A DNA stretch of 64,000 nt. Source: Imtechella halotolerans. Its GTDB lineage: Bacteria > Bacteroidota > Bacteroidia > Flavobacteriales > Flavobacteriaceae. Under the pieces are notes generated by a model that was not told the DNA's origin, searched no databases, and saw only the letters and a program-made list of their open reading frames with translations. The stretch is from the NCBI RefSeq assembly GCF_028743515.2, contig NZ_CP117969.2, positions 2,265,501 to 2,329,500 of the forward strand, in the 5' to 3' direction. The position numbers and the translations under genes were made by a program. This document shows, piece by piece, positions 45,024-54,712 of the stretch; the stretch's first letter is position 1; every line of letters starts with the position of its first letter.

Positions 45024-45446
45024 ATGACTATACAAGAAATACAAGAAGATATTGTAGACGAGTTTTCAATGTTTGATGACTGGATGCAACGTTATGAATA
45101 TATTATTGAATTAGGCAAATCACTTCCACTGATAGACCCTCAATACAAAACAGAGGACAACTTAATTAAAGGATGTCAAAGTAAGGTATGGGTACATGCG
45201 TCCTTAAAAGAAGACAAAATAATCTTTACAGCTGACAGTGATGCTATACTTACTAAAGGAGTCATTGCTATTTTAGTTCGTGTTTTCTCAAACCAATCTC
45301 CAAAAGATATAATTGATGCTGATACTAATTTCATCGATAGAATTGGTTTAAAAGAACATTTATCTCCAACAAGAGCTAATGGATTAGTAAGTATGATTAA
45401 ACAACTAAAACTTTATGCCATTGCATATCAAACACAATTAAACTAA
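45024..45446 (+). CDS. sufE: Sulfur acceptor protein SufE
   Basis: A 140-residue protein that accepts persulfide sulfur from SufS and raises its activity. The active-site Cys is in LIKGCQSKVWV, the SufE/CsdE signature, and the LSPTRANGL segment is conserved. A TTG codon directly precedes ATG 45024; the ATG is preferred. It is separated from sufS by an unrelated gene and has its own promoter. Confidence 0.94.
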   Translation: MTIQEIQEDIVDEFSMFDDWMQRYEYIIELGKSLPLIDPQYKTEDNLIKGCQSKVWVHASLKEDKIIFTADSDAILTKGVIAILVRVFSNQSPKDIIDADTNFIDRIGLKEHLSPTRANGLVSMIKQLKLYAIAYQTQLN

Positions 45447-45464
45447 TACATAAAACACATAACC

Positions 45465-45791
45465 ATGTCTGATACTACCCTAAATACAGCCGACTTAGGC
45501 GAAAAAATTGTAAGAGTATTAAAAACAATTTACGACCCTGAAATCCCTGTAGATATCTACGAATTAGGACTTATATACGATGTATTTGTTAATGAGGATT
45601 ATGATGTGAAAATCTTAATGACACTTACCACACCAAATTGTCCAGTTGCAGAAACACTTCCAGTGGAAGTTGAAGAGAAAGTAAAATCTATAGATGAAGT
45701 AAAGGGAGCCGAAGTAGAAATCACTTTTGATCCACCTTGGAGTCAAGATCTAATGAGTGAAGAAGCAAAATTAGAATTAGGGTTACTATAA
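45465..45791 (+). CDS. DUF59/MIP18 family Fe-S assembly protein (SufT-like)
   Basis: A 108-residue protein of the DUF59 family linked with Fe-S cluster delivery. It has the signature YDPEIPVDIYELGLIYDV and the CPVAETLP loop with the reactive Cys, ending in FDPPWSQDLMSEEAKLELGLL. It lies 18 bp after sufE and is part of the SUF system in Bacteroidetes. Confidence 0.92.
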   Translation: MSDTTLNTADLGEKIVRVLKTIYDPEIPVDIYELGLIYDVFVNEDYDVKILMTLTTPNCPVAETLPVEVEEKVKSIDEVKGAEVEITFDPPWSQDLMSEEAKLELGLL

Positions 45792-45803
45792 CACTACTTT
45801 CCC

Positions 45804-46313
45804 ATGGATGAAATCATTAATAAAGTTGCTCAAAGTAACTTACTTACTTTTGATCTTGAGGACTACTACGTAACTGGTGAAAGAATGGCCCTTGACATTT
45901 CTGATTGGCTACATGAAGGAATCGTTTTACGTGAAAAAGAATTTAGAGATAAAGCCAAAAATTACGACTGGGAACAATACAAGGACGCATATGTTGCATT
46001 ATACTGTTCTTCAGATGCTATAATTCCAGCTTGGGCCTTTATGCTAATCTCCTCCTATCTTATCCCGCATGTGAAAAAAGTAGTTATAGGAAATATGGAA
46101 TCACTAGAAACGAGCATATACCAAGATATTCTAAATAATATGGACTTCAGTACATTCAAAGACAAGCCAATCATTGTAAAGGGATGTTCTAAAAAATCAG
46201 TCCCTCAAAATGCCTATATACTGGCCATGGAAAAACTACAACCTGTTGTTAGAAGTATTTTTTATGGAGAAGCTTGTTCCTCTGTTCCATTGTACAAAAA
46301 AAGAAAAGACTAG
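45804..46313 (+). CDS. DUF2480 family protein
   Basis: A 169-residue soluble protein with the features of DUF2480 (ITFDLEDYY-like start, DWEQYKDAYVALYCSSDAIIPAWAFML and the ending KRKD). Function unknown. It is encoded 12 bp after the DUF59 gene in the suf cluster, as in many Flavobacteria, so a role in Fe-S metabolism is inferred from position. It has conserved Cys residues (YCSSD, KGCSKKS, EACSS) that might matter. Confidence 0.82.
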   Translation: MDEIINKVAQSNLLTFDLEDYYVTGERMALDISDWLHEGIVLREKEFRDKAKNYDWEQYKDAYVALYCSSDAIIPAWAFMLISSYLIPHVKKVVIGNMESLETSIYQDILNNMDFSTFKDKPIIVKGCSKKSVPQNAYILAMEKLQPVVRSIFYGEACSSVPLYKKRKD

Positions 46314-46359
46314 CATTTTTTGAATAAACCCAATAATTCCTTAAAGAAAACCATATTAT

Positions 46360-47235
46360 ATGAAAAAATTAGTAAGTGCATTCATGATTTTTACTACCCT
46401 AACCAGCTTTAGTCAAGAAACTGAGGCACCAAAAGATGGCTGGAAAATAGGAGGAAATGTCTCCTTTATTTTTAATCAATCAGCTTTTAACGCAGAATGG
46501 TTAGGAGGTGGAACAAGTAATATAGCGGGGAATATTGCTGTAAGTTATGATTTCAATTACAAAAAAGAAGACTGGAATTGGGACAATAAACTTCTTCTTG
46601 ATTATGGACTTACGAAAATTAAAAATGATGATTTCACAAAAAAAACAAATGATAGATTGGAATTTAATTCCCTATTAGGAAAAAAAGCTGGGAAAAACTG
46701 GTACTATTCGGCATTTCTAAACTTTCGCACACAAATAACCAAAGGATATGAATTTGCAACTGATATCGACGGTAATCAAACCCGCACTGAAATCACTCAT
46801 TTCCTATCTCCTGCCTATATCCAGATTGGACCTGGTATGTTATGGAAAAAAAATGATAATCTAAAAATAAACATTGCTCCTGCAACGGCTAGATGGATTT
46901 TGGTTGACAAAGCCTTTACAAATGGTCTGCCTGATGGTTCATATTTTGGAGTTGATCAAGGTAAATCATCTCGCCTAGAGTTTGGTGCCTCGCTTTCAGG
47001 TTATGCCAAATTGAAACTAATGGACAATGTAACCATGGAAAACATCCTTAGCTTATATAGCAATTATCTCGAAGATCCTCAAAATGTAGACATAGATTAC
47101 ACTATGAATGTTGTTATGACTATCAATAAATACCTTACTACAAATCTTATATTTCAAGCTATTTATGATGACAATGCTGTTGGGGCATTTCAAATCCGAG
47201 AAATGTTTGGTTTAGGTATAAACTATAAATTATAA
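46360..47235 (+). CDS. DUF3078 family outer-membrane protein
   Basis: A 291-residue exported protein (signal peptide to about residue 19, SFSQE). It is rich in alternating hydrophobic/aromatic strands, such as NWDNKLLLDYGLTKI and NWYYSAFLNFRTQI, and ends GLGINYKL, as outer-membrane beta barrels do. It matches the DUF3078 family as I know it. It follows DUF2480 by 46 bp and ends at a terminator shared with hflX. Confidence 0.82.
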   Translation: MKKLVSAFMIFTTLTSFSQETEAPKDGWKIGGNVSFIFNQSAFNAEWLGGGTSNIAGNIAVSYDFNYKKEDWNWDNKLLLDYGLTKIKNDDFTKKTNDRLEFNSLLGKKAGKNWYYSAFLNFRTQITKGYEFATDIDGNQTRTEITHFLSPAYIQIGPGMLWKKNDNLKINIAPATARWILVDKAFTNGLPDGSYFGVDQGKSSRLEFGASLSGYAKLKLMDNVTMENILSLYSNYLEDPQNVDIDYTMNVVMTINKYLTTNLIFQAIYDDNAVGAFQIREMFGLGINYKL

Positions 47236-47262
47236 AAAAAACCCACCACATGGGTTTTTTTT
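47234..47262. terminator. Bidirectional intrinsic terminator between DUF3078 gene and hflX
   Basis: A-tract, ACCCA (47241-47245), loop CCACA, TGGGT (47251-47255), T-tract. The stem is lengthened by A:T pairs to about 12 bp. Confidence 0.85.
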
Positions 47263-48484
47263 ATTCTTCTTCGTTCCCTTCTTCAATAAATTCAGGGTAA
47301 AGAAAATTATTATAAGGAAAGCGAGTAACGTGAATTCTCCTTACTTCTTGATATACCCTTTGACGAAATTCTTCCAAATTATCCCTATTTAATGCTGAAA
47401 TAAACAAAACATGATCCCCCATTCGGTTCATCCAAGTTTGCTTCCATTCTTCCAAAGTAAAATACTTTGCTGTTTTTTCCGTAATTAAATCATCCTCATC
47501 AATAGCCAAATGTTCATAAGCATCTATTTTATTAAAAACCATAATAGTTGGTTTATCAGCACTTTTAATTTCAGTCAAGATTTGATTTACAGAATGTATA
47601 TGTTCTTCAAAATTAGGATGGGAAATATCCACTACATGAAGTAATAAATCTGCCTCCCTGACTTCATCTAAGGTACTCTTAAATGACTCCACCAATTGGG
47701 TTGGCAACTTCCTAATAAAACCAACAGTGTCACTTAATAAGAAAGGTAAATTACCTATAACTACTTTTCGAACAGTAGTATCTAATGTAGCAAACAATTT
47801 GTTTTCTGCAAAAACTTCAGATTTAGCGATTACATTCATCAAGGTAGACTTTCCTACATTGGTATAACCCACTAAGGCCACTCTAACCAAGGCACCTCTA
47901 TTGCTCCTTTGAGTAGCCATCTGTTTATCAATAGTCTCAAGTTTTTTCTTTAAAAGAGCAATTCGGTCACGTACAATCCTACGGTCAGTCTCAATTTCAG
48001 TCTCACCAGGCCCTCTCATCCCAATACCCCCTCTTTGTCTTTCTAAGTGCGTCCAAAGTCCAGTTAGGCGAGGTAATAAATATTGATACTGTGCTAATTC
48101 TACTTGTGTACGGGCATAACTAGTTTGAGCACGTTGTGCAAAAATATCTAGAATAAGGCTAGTACGATCGAGTATTTTGCATTTTAAAATACGTTCAATG
48201 TTTTTTTGTTGAGCTGGAGATAATTCATCATCAAAAATAACGGTCCCTACTTCATGTTCATTAACAAATATTTCAACTTCTTCCATTTTCCCTGTACCAA
48301 TAAAGGTTTTAGGATTAGGCACATCTATCTTTTGAGTAAATCGTTGAATAACTTCTCCGCCTGCGGTATAAGTTAAAAATTCCAATTCATCAAGATATTC
48401 CCTAGATTTGGATTCATCTTGTTGTTGTGTAATTACTCCAATGAGTACTACCTTCTCATATTCAATTTGTTGTTTTTCAAGCAT
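47261..48484 (-). CDS. hflX: GTPase HflX
   Basis: A 407-residue ribosome-associated GTPase that splits stalled 70S ribosomes in stress. An N-terminal HflX domain with the linker RQRGGIGMRGPGE precedes the G domain with G1 GYTNVGKST, G3 DTVGF and G4 NKID. The extreme C-terminus is acidic (EEGNEEE). The length is normal. Transcription probably starts from the TACCTTTG box at 48545-48538. Confidence 0.95.
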   Translation of the reverse strand: MLEKQQIEYEKVVLIGVITQQQDESKSREYLDELEFLTYTAGGEVIQRFTQKIDVPNPKTFIGTGKMEEVEIFVNEHEVGTVIFDDELSPAQQKNIERILKCKILDRTSLILDIFAQRAQTSYARTQVELAQYQYLLPRLTGLWTHLERQRGGIGMRGPGETEIETDRRIVRDRIALLKKKLETIDKQMATQRSNRGALVRVALVGYTNVGKSTLMNVIAKSEVFAENKLFATLDTTVRKVVIGNLPFLLSDTVGFIRKLPTQLVESFKSTLDEVREADLLLHVVDISHPNFEEHIHSVNQILTEIKSADKPTIMVFNKIDAYEHLAIDEDDLITEKTAKYFTLEEWKQTWMNRMGDHVLFISALNRDNLEEFRQRVYQEVRRIHVTRFPYNNFLYPEFIEEGNEEE

Positions 48485-48537
48485 TGTGTGTGCTGCTTTT
48501 TCTAAAACTGCCTATTAGGCCTTGTTACTTAATTCTG

Positions 48538-48545
48538 CAAAGGTA
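48538..48545 (-). promoter_or_regulatory. -7 box of hflX
   Basis: The minus strand reads TACCTTTG, 53 bp upstream of the hflX ATG. No clear -33 TTG. Confidence 0.5.
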
Positions 48546-48603
48546 TACAATTGAAGATTCAGCCACTTATTGTTTAATCGAAAACCTTAAAAATTGTCTA
48601 ATA

Positions 48604-49158
48604 TCAATTTCTTTTTACATCTGAAAAAGCTTCATTGAGTAATTCTTGATGCAATTTAGAATCAAATTCAAACAATACATTTCGAAGAAAGATTAAAACA
48701 TTATTAGATGTGTCAGGCGTTTTATAATCCTTAACAATTTCTAAAAAAGTACGTACAATGGTTTCCGCCAAGGGAATTGATGCTGCCTCAATTGGCGATT
48801 TAAAAACTCCAAACATACTTTTAGAATAGGCTAAAAAATGTTGAGGCATTCTATAAATACGACGAATTTCCGATTGATAAAATTCCTTTGATTGTTCATG
48901 AGTTTCAAAATTCTGAACTATAATCACTTTTGAAAGACTAGGTTTGCCTATAGAATAAAAAGCATCTTTAATTAGTTCACTATTATTAAAAGGAGTGTCA
49001 TAAAAAACCATACACCCATTGTTAGAATTAATAACCAAAATTTTAGAACCTAGTTGTTGCAACAAAAATTCTTTAAATACTTTGTATCTAGAATAGGACA
49101 GCAACAACTCCTTTTTATGGAATTTATCACTGAACCGTATGAGTTTCCAAGTGTCCAT
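48604..49158 (-). CDS. Hypothetical protein coupled to the ankyrin gene
   Basis: A 184-residue soluble protein that I do not recognise. The first half alternates strands and helices (GSKILVINSNNGCMVFYDTP, LSKVIIVQNFETHEQSKEFYQ), the second half is helical. Its ATG directly follows the ankyrin stop codon with no gap, so translation is probably coupled and the two products may act together. No signal peptide or membrane segment. Codon use and base composition do not stand out. Confidence 0.72.
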   Translation of the reverse strand: MDTWKLIRFSDKFHKKELLLSYSRYKVFKEFLLQQLGSKILVINSNNGCMVFYDTPFNNSELIKDAFYSIGKPSLSKVIIVQNFETHEQSKEFYQSEIRRIYRMPQHFLAYSKSMFGVFKSPIEAASIPLAETIVRTFLEIVKDYKTPDTSNNVLIFLRNVLFEFDSKLHQELLNEAFSDVKRN

Positions 49159-49638
49159 TTAAGAATCTAATAATACAGCAATATCTTCTAGTCCTTGCAT
49201 ACGGGCAAGCATTACAGGAGTATTCCCTTTGGTATCGGTAATGGTCTTGTCCGCATTATTTTTCAATAATAGACGTACTAATCCAATTTGATTAAAAGTA
49301 ACTGCATATACTAATGCCGAAGCGCCATTGGAATTGACTGCATTAATTTGTGCTCCAGCCTCAATAAGTATCCTTGCAATATCCTCATATCCTTTAAAAC
49401 ATACTCCCATTAAAGCGGTATTACCTGAGGCATCCCTTCCATTCACATCTACATTATTGGAAAGTAATAACGTTACCATTTCTCTATGATTGTAATAAGC
49501 GGACAATATCAAGGGAGTAGAACCTCTATGATCATGTACATTTACCCAGCTGGGATATTCTTTAAGAATGGTTGCCACCATTTCTAGTTTATTTAGCCTA
49601 ATAGCTTCAAACAAGTTTTCTATTGAAAATACTGCCAT
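49159..49638 (-). CDS. Ankyrin-repeat protein
   Basis: A 159-residue protein made almost wholly of about four ankyrin repeats, seen in DHRGSTPLILSAYYNHREMV, DASGNTALMGVCFKGYEDIA, NSNGASALVYAVTFNQIGLV and DTKGNTPVMLARMQGLEDIA. Ankyrin proteins bind other proteins; the partner is probably the unknown protein encoded next. The frame is open to a GTG at 49689, but the ATG at 49638 (MAVFSIENLFEAI) begins the folded region and is preferred. Probably cytosolic. Confidence 0.85.
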   Translation of the reverse strand: MAVFSIENLFEAIRLNKLEMVATILKEYPSWVNVHDHRGSTPLILSAYYNHREMVTLLLSNNVDVNGRDASGNTALMGVCFKGYEDIARILIEAGAQINAVNSNGASALVYAVTFNQIGLVRLLLKNNADKTITDTKGNTPVMLARMQGLEDIAVLLDS

Positions 49639-49768
49639 CTTAAAGGTATATTTTATATTATATAAAGCAACTATGCTCAAAGTTACCACTTTCTAATATA
49701 CAATTCTTTGAAAACCATTGAATTTCTTTATTCTAAAATAACCCTATTTAATGCCTTTGTCAACATAA

Positions 49769-49796
49769 AAAAGCCCACAATAAATTGTGGGCTTTT
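49769..49796 (-). terminator. Intrinsic terminator of the DUF5689 gene
   Basis: AAAAGCCCACAA (49769-49780), loop TAAA, TTGTGGGCTTTT (49785-49796). On the minus strand the T tract follows the hairpin directly. Confidence 0.88.
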
Positions 49797-49813
49797 GAAT
49801 AATGAACCAGTTT

Positions 49814-51778
49814 TTAGTTTCCAAACAATTGAATGCTCTCAAATTGCACTGTAGTTGTAATATTTCCAGCATTACTATCATATACCAATGCAAAATAAAC
49901 ATTCCCATTTAAAAAGGAGATATCAATTGGATCAGTAGTTTCATAAACATTATCATAAAACCCGCTGTTGTTTATTAGATCTGCAATATGATCTGAACCT
50001 ATTTCATTCCAAGTTGCAGTACCAGGAGAGTTTCCGTCGAAATCTACTGAGTACATCAATTTTAAAGGGTTTCCATTTTGGAAGGCATCTGCAATTTTTA
50101 ACCTGATATATTCATTTTGTTGGGCATCCATATTAATTGCAGGTGTGATTAACCAAGACACTAAGTTTAATGGACTACCGCCGGACACAAAAGCAGACTG
50201 CTGAGCATAGAATACCCCACTAAAACTTGCAACCGACCAATTTTTGGTTCCAGTAGTAGTTGTATTCACCCAATTCGCAGGTATTCCTCCAGAAAAGTCT
50301 TCAGTAAAAAATGCTACCGGTTCTTGGCAACGAGCTCCATTCATTCCAACAACTCCATCTAAATTTCGTAAGTACAATTGAGGTGTCCCATTAAAACTAG
50401 TAGCGACACCAACAAATGCTCCATTACCTGAAACTATATTTGTACCACTGAACAAGGCACCAGAACGAGTATACAAAGCAATTGATTCATTACAATCAGT
50501 CAATATTTTGTTACCACTATAGGTCGTTCCCTGCATAGCCTCATTAAATTGGACATTGTTTATTTGTATCAGCTGAGATTCATATTTATTTCCACTTAAT
50601 TCTGCAATAGTAACCACCTTAGGTGTCGGTAATGATCCTACCGAAAGAGAAGTCAAATCTGTATCGAAATTTACATCTGAAACTTGTAGCACTCCATTGA
50701 AAGTACTTAATCTTTTGCCATCTAAGTTAACCTTTACCCTGGTTCCTTCAACAAGTTTCTGCGCAGGTGAAGAAAGGAAGAAAATATTGATCCCTCCCGT
50801 TTCATCTTGAATTATAGCATTACGGGATGTAATTACTCCTTTATTAACTGAACCATCTAAATATCCTGATAAGATTACAACTCCTTCAATAAATCGCTCG
50901 TCGTTTAACGTAATTGTAGACCCACTATGCATATTACGAAGGGCTCCTATTCCAAGTCGATCATTTGAAAATCTTGAATTACCTAGTTTCACATCCTCTA
51001 TAGTACGAGCTAGAAATTGGTAATCATTTCCAAATTTCGTTAAAATACCACGAACTGAACCACTTCCTGAAGGAACACTCTGTTGTGCAAAATTTGCAAA
51101 TTCACTAGTTCTGAAAATCACTTCATAACCTAAATTATCAATTAAATGATGATTTGTTGCTCCTCCTAACACATTATCTGAATCATAGAATGTTTTACCA
51201 ACAGCCTCATCTTTAAACTGTACATCTTCCAACTCAATAAGTGTATTGAGATGTGCATCTGAGATATCACGTATTGAAACACGGTTTACAAGAGTTTCTT
51301 CTTCAACTACATCACAAGAACGGTTTAATACATCTAAATAAATCGTTTGTGGTAAGCGTCCAATATTAGTCCCGTATAAATCGCCTATTTGTAGTTGATT
51401 GTCTCGACGCTGTATATAACGATCTTCTAATTTCACCTTAATTTTCCTACCTACTTCAAATTCAGAATATAAATTAGACACATCGACTGGAACACTAAAT
51501 CCAATAGAGCCATCAGCTGCCTGAAATGAAATTGTTTTGAAGAAGTTACCTCCTTCATCACTAGATACCACGTATCCTTCAATTACATCACTCCCATTAT
51601 AAGGTTGCGCTGTTGATGTTGCTACATCAAACACTTCTTTGATTGTCTTAGTTACTTCAAGAGGTGTCTCATTGCATGCAAAATCAGGGATTTTATAGTC
51701 ATCATCCTTTACACAGGAGGTAAGTACTCCTGCAGCAGAAAAAGCTATAAATAAACTTTTAAAAATATATGTTTTCAT
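49814..51778 (-). CDS. DUF5689 lipoprotein with C-terminal choice-of-anchor J domain
   Basis: A 654-residue lipoprotein (lipobox Cys22, VLTSCVKD). Two similar OB-like DUF5689 modules (about 40-270 and 280-480) are marked by VIEGYVVSSDEGGNFFKTI and the matching FIEGVVILSGYLDGSVNKG. A lectin/MAM-like choice-of-anchor J domain follows (about 490-654, EDFSGGIPANWVN). It is the second gene behind a TonB receptor and lies near a secreted nuclease, a context seen in Flavobacteria for nucleic-acid or phosphate uptake. It is probably a surface lipoprotein that binds the receptor's ligand; this is inferred. Confidence 0.83.
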   Translation of the reverse strand: MKTYIFKSLFIAFSAAGVLTSCVKDDDYKIPDFACNETPLEVTKTIKEVFDVATSTAQPYNGSDVIEGYVVSSDEGGNFFKTISFQAADGSIGFSVPVDVSNLYSEFEVGRKIKVKLEDRYIQRRDNQLQIGDLYGTNIGRLPQTIYLDVLNRSCDVVEEETLVNRVSIRDISDAHLNTLIELEDVQFKDEAVGKTFYDSDNVLGGATNHHLIDNLGYEVIFRTSEFANFAQQSVPSGSGSVRGILTKFGNDYQFLARTIEDVKLGNSRFSNDRLGIGALRNMHSGSTITLNDERFIEGVVILSGYLDGSVNKGVITSRNAIIQDETGGINIFFLSSPAQKLVEGTRVKVNLDGKRLSTFNGVLQVSDVNFDTDLTSLSVGSLPTPKVVTIAELSGNKYESQLIQINNVQFNEAMQGTTYSGNKILTDCNESIALYTRSGALFSGTNIVSGNGAFVGVATSFNGTPQLYLRNLDGVVGMNGARCQEPVAFFTEDFSGGIPANWVNTTTTGTKNWSVASFSGVFYAQQSAFVSGGSPLNLVSWLITPAINMDAQQNEYIRLKIADAFQNGNPLKLMYSVDFDGNSPGTATWNEIGSDHIADLINNSGFYDNVYETTDPIDISFLNGNVYFALVYDSNAGNITTTVQFESIQLFGN

Positions 51779-51829
51779 CTGTTACTGTTTTTATGTTTAA
51801 ACCTATTCGGTGTCTTTTTAATTATTCGA

Positions 51830-54580
51830 TTAAAAGCTTACAGCTAAATTCACGAAATATGTTCTCCCAAACCCATAAAAATAACGAGGGCCGAATGTAG
51901 GATTTCCTTGAGCATTATCTCGGGCCATTTCACGGTAATTTACAGCCCTTGACTGCTCAAAACCACCCGTTCTGAATGTGTCATCAAGTGCATTATTAAT
52001 ACTAGCAAATAAACTTACGTAAGTACCTTTTACTCTCCAAGATTTACCTCCTATTAAATTTACCAAAAAGAAGTCCTCTAAACGCTTTTGCTTTAATAAT
52101 TCTCGAGCATGTTCTTCAGTTGCCTCCGGAAATGGGTAATTATTTGGATCATCTGGATTAATAAAAAAGTTTTGAGTACGTGTCAAAGCTGACAATCCTA
52201 CATAGTTATTTGAAAGGTAATTTCCAGTCACACCAATCCACCAATATTTTGGATCACGATATTCAACACCAACAGAATAGGCACGTTGAGGCCCTGAAGC
52301 TACATGATAATCTTTCAAGGTGGCTGAACCCATATTCAACATATTTATTTCATCTGATGAAATGTATACATCTGGATTATTAGTATAAGTAAATTGTCCA
52401 ACAGCAGCAGCGGCTGTAGCCTTTAGCGTAGGTGTTACCTGAACCTCTGCACCAAACTCTCCTCCAAAATGCAACTTATCAACACCAACAACAGCCTGTG
52501 CCAAAAAATCTTGATTTAAGCTGCCATCCAATCCACTGTCTACAGCATCCAATGCCAAACCATCTGCATAGAAAAAGGCAGTTTCCACAGCATCTTTGAA
52601 TTGTGTGTAATAACCAGAAAGACGCATTTTAAAGTACGGCATACGTATGATATAACTTGCATCACCACTTGTAATTTTTTCACTTTTAAGATTTGGAATT
52701 ATATCATTATTTGACCTCGAATTAGCAAACGTATTACGTATTGTTGGAGCTTTGGTAAGGTATCCGCCATTGAAATTTAACATATGACGTCCAGATATCT
52801 TGTAGGTTAGTCCTGCTTTTGCACTTAAATTTTGAAAAGAGACCTTTTCCCCTTTTCCATAAGAAGTAGGAAATAATTCATTTTCAAAAAGCCCATTACG
52901 TTGCATTCCAGTATAAGTATAATCTCCAGCAACAAAAAAATCAACCTTGTTGTATGTTAACTGTATCTGATTAAACAAATTAAAGGTGTTTGCATCAATC
53001 TTATAATTATAACTATGTTTATCCCCAACACTTTTAATCAAAGTACTTCCTAAATCATTAGAAGTATTTGTAAAATAATCATAGTCCAAAAAAAACATAC
53101 CCCCAAGCAAATCCGTCACCTCTGCAAAATTTTGAGATTTAAGATTGCTAAAAGTTAGCCCGCTGTTCCAACGTACATTTTGATTAATTTGCTCCCTATA
53201 ATTCATGTTAATAGACAATGTTTTGTCATCTGTCCGATCTTCACTGATAATATAAGCACTACGTCCGTCAGTTCCATGACGCATATTTGCCTTATAAATA
53301 GTTTCCCAATTCAATTGAGGATCAGCGAGGAAATTTAGTCTTGCTAATTCTGAATTTTCATAATCTGGACCCACTTCTAAATTTAAATAGTAGCTTGGCA
53401 TATTACGATAATAGGTTGGATCTAGGTTACGAGCATTGGAATTTAATAATCGAGTATTTCCAATTTTTCCAAATTGGTAAGCTACCGTAGTTTGTAGACT
53501 CTTATTATCCTTTTGAAAATAATGAGTCAACATTACAATTGGTTCAGCAATTTCACGCATTCGTGAGTTACGTAAGTCGCCTTCCTGCATACCCCAAAAT
53601 GGATTGTACTTTCTACCCTTTAATTTAAATACTTCCTCTGTAATAGAAGATGAACGTCCTCTTCTATTTGGGGTAAATATCCCAGTAGCACTAATACTAT
53701 GATTATCATTAATCTTATATTCAAATGCTCCAAAAAGTGAATATGCATTGTAAAGTGTCCCATCAATATAGCCCTCTTCAGCCCATCTCCTAGACGCTGA
53801 AACAGCGTAGGCTATACCGTTTTGCTGCATACCTGAATTATAGGTAGCCATTAAGCGTCCCGAATAAGTACGATTAGAAGTAGAACTGGATAAACGGAAA
53901 CCTGGTCTATTTTCGGAAGGTCTTGTTGTAATATTAGTAGAACCAAAAACACCTCCAAAGGTATAATCTGAAGCATCTAACCCAGTTGAAAGATGCTGAT
54001 TTCTAGTAACATCATTCAAACCACCCCAATTACTCCATTGAGGTCTTCCATTGAACATTTTATTCATTGGAATACCATTAATTAGCACCTTGGCTTCCTG
54101 CGAATCATACCCCCGTACTCTGAAAAATGCTTGTCCAAAATCAAAAGCAGCACGATTTAAAAAGATGTCTCTAGTAGCCTGTAACAATCCTGAAGTCACA
54201 TCAGCTCCACTTTCATCATCGTCCAAATCATTCTCGGTAAGTGTAATCAAATTATCAGAAAAATCTTGGGTGATATCCTTTTCAAGTAAAATTGTACCCA
54301 AATTAACTAGTGTGTCTGAAACAACTACCTTTAAGGTTTTAGTTACATATCCTGTACTATAAACCTGAATAACATAGCTACCAGAAACAACTTCATTAAA
54401 TGAAAATTCTCCATTTGGAGTGGTAATCACTTTTAGAAGTTTACCTTCGATACCTACTTCTACCCCTTGCAATGGTTCCTTGGTAAGCGCATCAACCACA
54501 ATCCCCTTCACAGAGACTGATTGAGCAAAACCACCCAAAGAAAACACTGAAAGAAGAAATAGTAACAATTGTTTTCTCAT
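51830..54580 (-). CDS. TonB-dependent receptor (paired with DUF5689 lipoprotein)
   Basis: A 916-residue outer-membrane receptor: signal peptide (FAQS, about residue 20), CarboxypepD_reg-like domain (about 23-105, GIVVDALTKEPLQGVEV), plug with FFRVRGYDSQEAKVLINGI and PQWSNWGGLNDVTRN, and a long barrel ending with an aromatic Phe (VNLAVSF). It is followed by the DUF5689 lipoprotein gene after 51 bp and is divergent from a secreted endonuclease gene, which suggests uptake of DNA breakdown products or phosphate. The substrate is inferred from context. Confidence 0.87.
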   Translation of the reverse strand: MRKQLLLFLLSVFSLGGFAQSVSVKGIVVDALTKEPLQGVEVGIEGKLLKVITTPNGEFSFNEVVSGSYVIQVYSTGYVTKTLKVVVSDTLVNLGTILLEKDITQDFSDNLITLTENDLDDDESGADVTSGLLQATRDIFLNRAAFDFGQAFFRVRGYDSQEAKVLINGIPMNKMFNGRPQWSNWGGLNDVTRNQHLSTGLDASDYTFGGVFGSTNITTRPSENRPGFRLSSSTSNRTYSGRLMATYNSGMQQNGIAYAVSASRRWAEEGYIDGTLYNAYSLFGAFEYKINDNHSISATGIFTPNRRGRSSSITEEVFKLKGRKYNPFWGMQEGDLRNSRMREIAEPIVMLTHYFQKDNKSLQTTVAYQFGKIGNTRLLNSNARNLDPTYYRNMPSYYLNLEVGPDYENSELARLNFLADPQLNWETIYKANMRHGTDGRSAYIISEDRTDDKTLSINMNYREQINQNVRWNSGLTFSNLKSQNFAEVTDLLGGMFFLDYDYFTNTSNDLGSTLIKSVGDKHSYNYKIDANTFNLFNQIQLTYNKVDFFVAGDYTYTGMQRNGLFENELFPTSYGKGEKVSFQNLSAKAGLTYKISGRHMLNFNGGYLTKAPTIRNTFANSRSNNDIIPNLKSEKITSGDASYIIRMPYFKMRLSGYYTQFKDAVETAFFYADGLALDAVDSGLDGSLNQDFLAQAVVGVDKLHFGGEFGAEVQVTPTLKATAAAAVGQFTYTNNPDVYISSDEINMLNMGSATLKDYHVASGPQRAYSVGVEYRDPKYWWIGVTGNYLSNNYVGLSALTRTQNFFINPDDPNNYPFPEATEEHARELLKQKRLEDFFLVNLIGGKSWRVKGTYVSLFASINNALDDTFRTGGFEQSRAVNYREMARDNAQGNPTFGPRYFYGFGRTYFVNLAVSF

Positions 54581-54633
54581 AGAATTAAATTAAATTTTAA
54601 TGAATTGCTAACATAATTTTATGTTAACCGTAA

Positions 54634-54641
54634 CAAATGTA
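54634..54641 (-). promoter_or_regulatory. -7 box of the receptor/DUF5689 unit
   Basis: The minus strand reads TACATTTG, 53 bp before the receptor ATG. Confidence 0.5.
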
Positions 54642-54661
54642 CGCCATTTAAAAGAATTAAG

Positions 54662-54669
54662 TACTTTTG
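54662..54669 (+). promoter_or_regulatory. -7 box of the secreted nuclease gene
   Basis: TACTTTTG, 43 bp before ATG 54713. It is divergent from the receptor promoter, 20 bp away, so one regulator could control both. Confidence 0.5.
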
Positions 54670-54712
54670 GAGTTCAATTTGTTACATTTTTACACATTCA
54701 TAATTTCAAACT

